Assembly: GCA_029212955.1 (NCBI GenBank)
Contig: JARGOW010000050.1
Location: 1 to 12,500, forward strand
From: Planctomycetota bacterium
GTDB lineage: Bacteria > Planctomycetota > UBA1135 > GCA-002686595
Length of the DNA: 12,500 bases
Direction of reading: 5' to 3'
Below are positions 8,073 to 12,500 of the stretch, one piece after another (position 1 is the first letter of the stretch; each line of letters opens with the position of its first letter). The notes under the pieces were generated by a model. The model was not told where the DNA came from and did no database searches. It was given only the letters and a program-made list of their open reading frames with translations. Both the position numbers and the translations under genes were made by a program.

Positions 8073-8777
8073 ATGTTCCATTCACTTCGATCCACCCTGC
8101 GTCGGGACTGGACGCTTCTGGTCTTTGAGCTCATTATCGTCGTGTTGGGGATTTCGATCTCCTTCGCTTTGCAGGATTGGCGTCAGGGTCGTCACGACAT
8201 TGCGGAGGAACAACGTTTCCTGGATGGTTTTGCAGTCGAGATTCGCCAGGACCGGGAGGTGTTGGAATTGCATATCAAGAACATTGAGGATTCATTGGCC
8301 TCCATTCGCAGTGCGCTCGATCCCACAACTCGCCCAGGGCTTGATGACGCGGCCTTGGACCGGGTGATGGACAAGGTCTTGGGCTACAACAACTTCTCCC
8401 CCTCCGTCGCCACCTACTTTGAGCTGCGACAAACCGGAGGGTCCAAGTTGATCCGCGACAAGGCCCAATTGGGCCGCATTATCGCGCTCTATGAGCGGTT
8501 CTACCCCCAAGCCACCGAGTGGGACGAAATCAATCGCAACTATATTCTGCAAACCATGTTTCCATTCGTGGACGAGCATGGCCCGGCCTTCGAGAGCCAC
8601 GTGGAAGGTGCTTTTGCCCACGGCTACCACGCGGTCTTTGAAGCCTTGGAGGGCAATCCGCAGTTCCGCAACAAGCTCCGTAGCAATATCATGTTCAAGG
8701 AGGGGCAGCGCATGGTGTATGACAGTTTGATACGGGCCACCGATCACCTTCTTGTGGGCCTTGGGCGAACGGAGTGA
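8073..8777 (+). CDS. Membrane-anchored protein resembling DUF6090 family
   Basis: This 234-residue protein has a short basic N-terminus, one transmembrane helix at about 14-33 (ELIIVVLGISISFAL), then QDWRQGR and a largely helical domain. The stretch E-[LI]-I-[IL]-V-V-[LI]-G-I-x-[IL]-[SA]-[FL]-A-L-x-x-W is the signature I associate with DUF6090-type proteins, whose function is unknown. With no cleavage site the helix is probably a signal anchor, which by the positive-inside rule (many N-terminal Arg) places the bulk of the protein outside the cytoplasm. A helical segment DGFAVEIRQDREVLELHIKN follows the membrane part, with no catalytic motif. No clear Shine-Dalgarno precedes the ATG. It converges tail to tail with the 8915-9340 gene and stands 278 bases after the methyltransferase. 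Confidence 0.75.
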   Translation: MFHSLRSTLRRDWTLLVFELIIVVLGISISFALQDWRQGRHDIAEEQRFLDGFAVEIRQDREVLELHIKNIEDSLASIRSALDPTTRPGLDDAALDRVMDKVLGYNNFSPSVATYFELRQTGGSKLIRDKAQLGRIIALYERFYPQATEWDEINRNYILQTMFPFVDEHGPAFESHVEGAFAHGYHAVFEALEGNPQFRNKLRSNIMFKEGQRMVYDSLIRATDHLLVGLGRTE

Positions 8778-8914
8778 AGCCGGAACGATGGGGATGTTTG
8801 TGGCCAGGCTCGAGACGCTGCGACCCTTGGGTGCATGGGCATGGGCGAATCAGTTGATTTTGTTTGGGTGGTGTGCGTGCACCGTTGGACATGGTTCCCT
8901 CGACTCGCGCGCCC

Positions 8915-9340
8915 TCAGTCGATGGCCCAAACTCCCCTCGATCGACTCCACAAAAGGCTCGTGCCAGAGAACGGCCACACCCGATCCCGGTTGTAGGTCT
9001 CCGGGCGGCTCGATCGCTCAAGATGCTCCACGGTCTGCAAGAAGTCACGCTCGTCCACGAGGAGCGTGATCTCGGAGGCTGTGGCGCCCACCAGGGTCAT
9101 CGCGCACGAAACCGCTAGGAGTTTGCAGCCCTTGGGGCGGGTGCCAAAAAAAGTCCTGGTGAGGTAGTACACGGCCACCGCAAACGACACATACAGAACG
9201 GTGATGAGAAGGCTTGTTCGGGTGACCCACCACTCGAATCCGATGACTTCAGCCATGGCCCTGCACCCGCCGTACATAAAGAACGCCAGCATGCCCACAA
9301 GCAAGCCAAGCACCCAGGATTCAGCCCTGGGGCGGCTCAT
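8915..9340 (-). CDS. Small three-helix membrane protein, unknown function
   Basis: This 141-residue protein is not one I recognise. Hydrophobic segments at about 9-29 (WVLGLLVGMLAFFMYGG), 42-61 (TSLLITVLYVSFAVAVYYLT) and 73-95 (KLLAVSCAMTLVGATASEITLLV) predict three membrane helices, followed by a polar tail of about 45 residues. Its ATG overlaps the TGA of the lipoprotein gene in an ATGA arrangement, which is the best evidence that it is really translated and coupled to that gene. There is no enzymatic motif. A membrane partner of the lipoprotein is plausible but only inferred. Confidence 0.65.
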   Translation of the reverse strand: MSRPRAESWVLGLLVGMLAFFMYGGCRAMAEVIGFEWWVTRTSLLITVLYVSFAVAVYYLTRTFFGTRPKGCKLLAVSCAMTLVGATASEITLLVDERDFLQTVEHLERSSRPETYNRDRVWPFSGTSLLWSRSRGVWAID

Positions 9341-10221
9341 TCGTTCCCCGGCCAGTCGGAGGCCTTACAGCGGACGTATTCTCCGGTGGTGGTGTCCAGC
9401 CGATAGTAGAATTTGCCGGCGTGACCCGCGAACGAATTGGACGGCGCCGAGCCTTCACGGCGCTCCGCATATAGGAATTGGGGTAGGGCAAATCGATCGC
9501 CCCACCGGATCGCCTGACCGGGCAGGTTTGCGTATTCCCAATCCCAGGTGATGGGAACGCTCGTGTTGAGGAAAGTTCTTTTGGGGAGGCTTTTGGGAAC
9601 GGATTCTGGAGCTTGAACACTCAGGCTGGGAAGGTCAAAGACCAGCCACGGGGTGCGCCCCTTGTGCGCCCTTTCCAATTCGTTGGGGTACAGCTGGAGT
9701 AGATCGGGGTCGATGGTTGCGGGACCGGACCACCACATGAAGTTACGCCGTTGGTGCTCCAGCCACTTCTCGGGCAAGAAGTCGTCGACGCGGAAAGATC
9801 GAACCTTACCCCGGGCCAAGTCGTAGAGGACGACAGCGTTGTCGCCGGTCCCGCGCAATTCAAATTGCTCATTCGTGGTGACCAGGAAACGTCCGCAGCC
9901 CAGGGCGTCCCAAGTCAGGGGGATGAGCTCATTCTTGAGTTCTGTTTGGTAGAGGGGTCGCAATCGCTCTCCGTTGTCGACCCAATCAAAGACGGAATAT
10001 TCTGCCTTCCGGCGCGGACCCGCACCCAGTCGAAGGATCGAGATTTGGCGTGCATCCTGTTTACTGCGAACCTCGTATGGACCCCACTTGATGGGGTAGG
10101 CCTGGGGCCGGTCCATGCTTGATACGTCCTTGTCCGCTTGGCCCATGGATCGTTCGGTGGACGCGCAAGCCGGCAGGATCAGCAGGATCAAGAGGAGCTT
10201 TCTGAAGTGGGATACGGTCAT
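9337..10221 (-). CDS. Putative lipoprotein, unknown function
   Basis: This 294-residue protein starts MTVSHFRK, followed by a hydrophobic stretch and the lipobox LPAC with the lipidation cysteine at residue 19, so it should be exported and lipid-anchored. The mature part is rich in Trp, Tyr and Arg and looks like a beta-rich domain (YEVRSKQDARQISILRLGAG, DNAVVLYDLARGKVRSFRVDD, GKFYYRLDTTTGEYVRC). I do not recognise the family and see no catalytic motif. It heads a two-gene unit with the membrane protein at 8915-9340, through a four-base ATGA overlap. It is transcribed away from the propeller protein gene across a 380-base gap. No Shine-Dalgarno is evident before the ATG at 10221. Confidence 0.75.
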   Translation of the reverse strand: MTVSHFRKLLLILLILPACASTERSMGQADKDVSSMDRPQAYPIKWGPYEVRSKQDARQISILRLGAGPRRKAEYSVFDWVDNGERLRPLYQTELKNELIPLTWDALGCGRFLVTTNEQFELRGTGDNAVVLYDLARGKVRSFRVDDFLPEKWLEHQRRNFMWWSGPATIDPDLLQLYPNELERAHKGRTPWLVFDLPSLSVQAPESVPKSLPKRTFLNTSVPITWDWEYANLPGQAIRWGDRFALPQFLYAERREGSAPSNSFAGHAGKFYYRLDTTTGEYVRCKASDWPGNE

Positions 10222-10601
10222 TTTGGGCTTGGGTTTGAGGCCACACCATACTGCCTTTTTCCCGCCGGTTGGTCAGGGCAAATGCGGCGTGAGAGGGGAT
10301 TGAAGGTTGCGTATTGCCCCTGGGCCGCAACGTGGAATTCGCTCTATCACGTTCCGTTGTGTTGTAGTGCTTGCCGAAGGCGTCGGCTCTAAGAGAACGA
10401 ATCGGTGTGGAGAATGCACTGGAATGGAGCATTGTGGCATGGCGTGGGGGGGGCTGGCGCCGTGGGGCGGCTGGGTCCCCAAAAGGTTCAACCCGATGAT
10501 TACAAAGCCTCCGACAATCCAGGGTACACTGTGACTCTCTCACTAGCGGGGCCGGGCATGGACCTGGCCCCTGGCTTCTTTTCTCCAAATCGGAATTCAC
10601 C
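10222..10601. other. Gene-free divergent intergenic region
   Basis: These 380 bases lie between the divergent lipoprotein and propeller-protein genes and must hold the promoters for both. Short open frames here have no homology-like or codon-bias character. A run of eight G bases occurs near 10445-10452. The only clear structure is the hairpin at 10545-10576. I see no promoter that scores well on either strand. Confidence 0.6.
10545..10584 (+). promoter_or_regulatory. Strong leader hairpin with T-rich tail before propeller-protein gene
   Basis: GGGGCCGGG (10548-10556) pairs with CCTGGCCCC (10563-10571) around the loop CATGGA: nine base pairs including one G-T wobble. AGC (10545-10547) can add three more pairs with GCT (10574-10576) across a two-base bulge. 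The T-rich stretch CTTCTTTTCTCC follows directly, and the start codon is at 10602. It resembles an intrinsic terminator, so an attenuator or a 5'-leader mRNA stabiliser are both possible; the T tract is interrupted by C. Confidence 0.5.
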
Positions 10602-11966
10602 ATGAATACCAAATCACTTCTCGCTTCGATCGCGGCTTGCTCGCTGATCTCCGCTGCTTCTGCCCAGCAGCTTTTGGTGTGCGAAAGCACATCGGACACC
10701 GTGATGGCTTTTAGCCCCGCGGATGGTTCTCTGCTCAACGCGAGCTTCATCGACCTGACCACCGCTGGTGGCATTATCTCCGCCGGCACCCCGATTGAAG
10801 TGGCCCAGCTGCCGAACGGCAACTTTGTCATCTCCGACCAAATCGCAGATGAATTGTTCCTTTGGTCGGCCGATGGAACCACGTACTTGGGCGAAACGGC
10901 CCTTGGATTCGACAACATGCGCGGGCTCGAAGTTGCCTATGGATCCGTTTGGGTGAGCAACTCGGGAACCGCCAACAGCGCGTTCGATGATTCCGTGGTG
11001 CAGCTGGACTTGAACCTCAACCTGGTCGCGGTCCACGCACTGGCGACCGAAGATCCCTTCGATTGCACCGCATTCACGTTGGGTGGCGTTGCGGGTTTGC
11101 TTCTCACGGACATTTCCGGAGATGACCTCACCTTCTTTGATCCGGCAAACCCGGGCCTGCCGACGATTTTCCACGATTCGGATGGGGCCACTGGAATTGA
11201 TTTCCCCGAGCAATGCAGCATCAATGGAGCCAATGGCAACCCCGTCGTGGCGAACTTTACGGACCCCGATGGTCTGCGCGAATTCGACAAATTGACCGGG
11301 GCTGAGTTGAGCTTCGTGGACACGGGGGCCCTGGGCTTCGGTGGTCTGCGCGGTATTCATACCCTGGGCAATGGGAACATCATGTTCACCAACGGGTCCG
11401 GCGTTCACATCTACGATGTGGTCGCGGGAACGGTTTCGACCGTGATGCCGGGCGTTTCTGCCCGCTTTATCTCCTTGGTCTCGGGTGGCACCGATCCGAA
11501 CGTTTCCACGTTCTGTGATCCGGGCAACGCGAACTCCACCGGCTCCTCCGCCGTTTTGGCGGGCACCACGGGAACCGGCATTGGCAGCGGCCTGCACTTG
11601 GAAGTGACGAGCGGTGTCCCCGGTCAATTGGCGTACATGCTCGTGGGCAACGAAGCCACGGCCGGCATCGCGGTAAGCAATGGTCAGTTCTGCCTGGTAG
11701 GAACCTCGACGGCCCAGTTCTTCCGCTACAACGTGGCGGGCACGGACATGAACTCCATCGGCGGATTTGATGCTTCGGGCACGATGATCAACGCCTCAGG
11801 TACCTCGACCACAGGCTTCGGCTTCGATGTTCCGACCACGATTCCCGATTCCGTTCCGATCGCCATCATGGCGGGAGACACCTGGCACTTCCAAACTTGG
11901 TATCGCGACACGCCGGCTGGCGCGGGCACGTCGAACTTCTCCAATGGCTTGAGCGTCATTTTCTAG
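10602..11966 (+). CDS. Exported beta-propeller-like protein with conserved C-terminal domain
   Basis: This 454-residue protein has a clear signal peptide cleaved after ASA (residue 21). Residues 22-295 show repeated propeller-like segments (IEVAQLPNGNFVISDQIADELFLWSA, LRGIHTLGNGNIMFTNGSG) of the NHL/SMP-30 kind, which probably bind a ligand or surface partner rather than catalyse. From FCDPGNANSTG (304) to the end is a separate Gly/Ser/Thr-rich domain, ending in GDTWHFQTWYRD and SNFSNGLSVIF. That domain occurs at the C-terminus of many exported proteins in Poly30-like planctomycetes, as far as I recall, and may serve anchoring or sorting. Only a weak GGA lies upstream of the ATG. The codon use is more even, with fewer G runs than in the neighbours, suggesting good expression. 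A terminator at 12008 closes a single-gene unit. Confidence 0.85.
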   Translation: MNTKSLLASIAACSLISAASAQQLLVCESTSDTVMAFSPADGSLLNASFIDLTTAGGIISAGTPIEVAQLPNGNFVISDQIADELFLWSADGTTYLGETALGFDNMRGLEVAYGSVWVSNSGTANSAFDDSVVQLDLNLNLVAVHALATEDPFDCTAFTLGGVAGLLLTDISGDDLTFFDPANPGLPTIFHDSDGATGIDFPEQCSINGANGNPVVANFTDPDGLREFDKLTGAELSFVDTGALGFGGLRGIHTLGNGNIMFTNGSGVHIYDVVAGTVSTVMPGVSARFISLVSGGTDPNVSTFCDPGNANSTGSSAVLAGTTGTGIGSGLHLEVTSGVPGQLAYMLVGNEATAGIAVSNGQFCLVGTSTAQFFRYNVAGTDMNSIGGFDASGTMINASGTSTTGFGFDVPTTIPDSVPIAIMAGDTWHFQTWYRDTPAGAGTSNFSNGLSVIF

Positions 11967-12007
11967 GGTTGATCCCAAGCGGGCCGGGTTCATCCTGGGC
12001 TCGATTC

Positions 12008-12046
12008 AGCGGCACTCCTCCTCGGTGGGGTGCCGCTTGCTTTTTT
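12008..12046 (+). terminator. Intrinsic terminator after the propeller-protein gene
   Basis: AGCGGCACTCC (12008-12018) pairs with GGGGTGCCGCT (12027-12037) over eleven positions, with one T-G wobble, around an eight-base loop. It is followed by TGCTTTTTT to 12046. It sits 41 bases after the stop codon at 11966 and is the clearest terminator in the window. Confidence 0.88.
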
Positions 12047-12284
12047 ATGGGAGCGGGTGAGTGGGGGGCAAGTTGGGTTCGAGTGCGGCTTCGGGGCTGG
12101 CGGTGGGGTTCCAGGTGGGAATGAGCGGTTTCTGGCGGGCCGGTCGTGAATGTGTTTTCCGGGGTCCGCGGGGGCCGGGTCTTGCCCGGGGAACCACCCG
12201 CGAGGGAGTGTGGGGGGCAACTTCCCGGCGAACTTGTCAGGCTCCAAAGGCCAAGTTTTGCCGCGGAGCCGCTATCCTTCCAGC

Positions 12285-12500
12285 ATGTCCAATTCCACTC
12301 CCGAACCTGCGCGCAAGCGCGGCCTCTTCGCCCGATTCCTGGACCTGGTCGAGTGGCTGGGCAACTTGCTGCCGCATCCGGTCACCCTGTTCGCATTGAT
12401 CTGCGGTGGCGTTCTTGCGCTATCCGGTTTGGCGGAGTACTTGGAGTGGGTTGTGCAAGATCCGCGACCGGAGGGCAAATGGGCCAATCCGGACGGCAAG
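12285..12500 (+). CDS. AbgT-family transporter, N-terminal fragment
   Basis: The window ends 72 codons into this gene. After a short basic start the protein reads RFLDLVEWLGNLLPHPVTLF, a close match to the opening of AbgT-family proteins (p-aminobenzoyl-glutamate importers and sulfonamide-exporting relatives such as MtrF). The first membrane helix covers about residues 29-48 (LPHPVTLFALICGGVLALSG), followed by the periplasmic stretch with VVQDPRP that is usual before the second helix. Full-length members have about 500 residues, so over four fifths lies beyond the right edge. The ATG at 12285 has no Shine-Dalgarno; the 238 bases upstream, after the terminator, contain no gene. Confidence 0.88.
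   Translation, partial: MSNSTPEPARKRGLFARFLDLVEWLGNLLPHPVTLFALICGGVLALSGLAEYLEWVVQDPRPEGKWANPDGK

Noticed and set aside
10061..10918. A 285-codon minus-strand frame spanning the divergent intergenic region
   Set aside because: It overlaps the starts of two well-supported genes in other frames and reads as low-complexity Arg/Pro/Ser sequence.
10614..11627. A 337-codon minus-strand frame opposite the propeller-protein gene
   Set aside because: The plus strand has a signal peptide, repeat structure, C-terminal domain and terminator; the minus frame has none of these.
12234..12278. TTGTCA and TATCCT upstream of the AbgT-family gene as a promoter
   Set aside because: The two hexamers are 33 bases apart, far from the 16-18 base spacing required, and no better partner is present for either.

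Overview
The window is GC-rich bacterial DNA with strong third-position bias. It most likely comes from a Planctomycetota bacterium, of the Poly30/Saltatorellus-like type. The evidence is a right-handed beta-helix protein with a GEWGPWDH block, a large exported protein built from degenerate enzyme domains, and an exported propeller protein whose C-terminal domain ends in a W-F-Q-T-W-Y-R-D ... SNFSNGLSVIF tail. Shine-Dalgarno sequences are weak or absent before most starts. The phylum call rests on recalled family resemblance, not on a search.

Positions 1-6569 hold four genes on the minus strand. In transcription order they are a small-molecule kinase of the APH/choline-kinase fold (6569-5637), an RluA-type pseudouridine synthase (5485-4775), a 906-residue exported protein with a hydrolase-like and a peptidase-like domain that both seem to lack catalytic residues (4513-1793), and an exported beta-helix protein that runs off the left edge (1675-1). 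Gaps of 117-261 bases separate them, so they need not form one operon. A weak promoter is visible before the 906-residue gene. The beta-helix gene has no stop inside the window, and a long spurious plus-strand ORF lies opposite it.

Positions 6649-8777 hold two plus-strand genes. The first is a class I SAM-dependent methyltransferase, divergent from the kinase across a 79-base gap. The second is a one-helix membrane-anchored protein resembling the DUF6090 group. The 278 bases between them show no gene.

Positions 8915-10221 are a minus-strand pair, a lipoprotein followed by a three-helix membrane protein, joined by an ATGA stop/start overlap. They are probably co-transcribed and translationally coupled. 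Across a 380-base gene-free divergent region lies an exported propeller-like protein (10602-11966), preceded by a strong hairpin in its probable leader and followed by a convincing intrinsic terminator.

Positions 12285-12500 hold the first 72 codons of an AbgT-family transporter, cut by the right edge. No tRNA, rRNA, CRISPR array, insertion sequence or phage gene was seen. The region looks like ordinary chromosome with housekeeping-type enzymes and lineage-specific secreted proteins. I did not find a convincing new multi-gene system.
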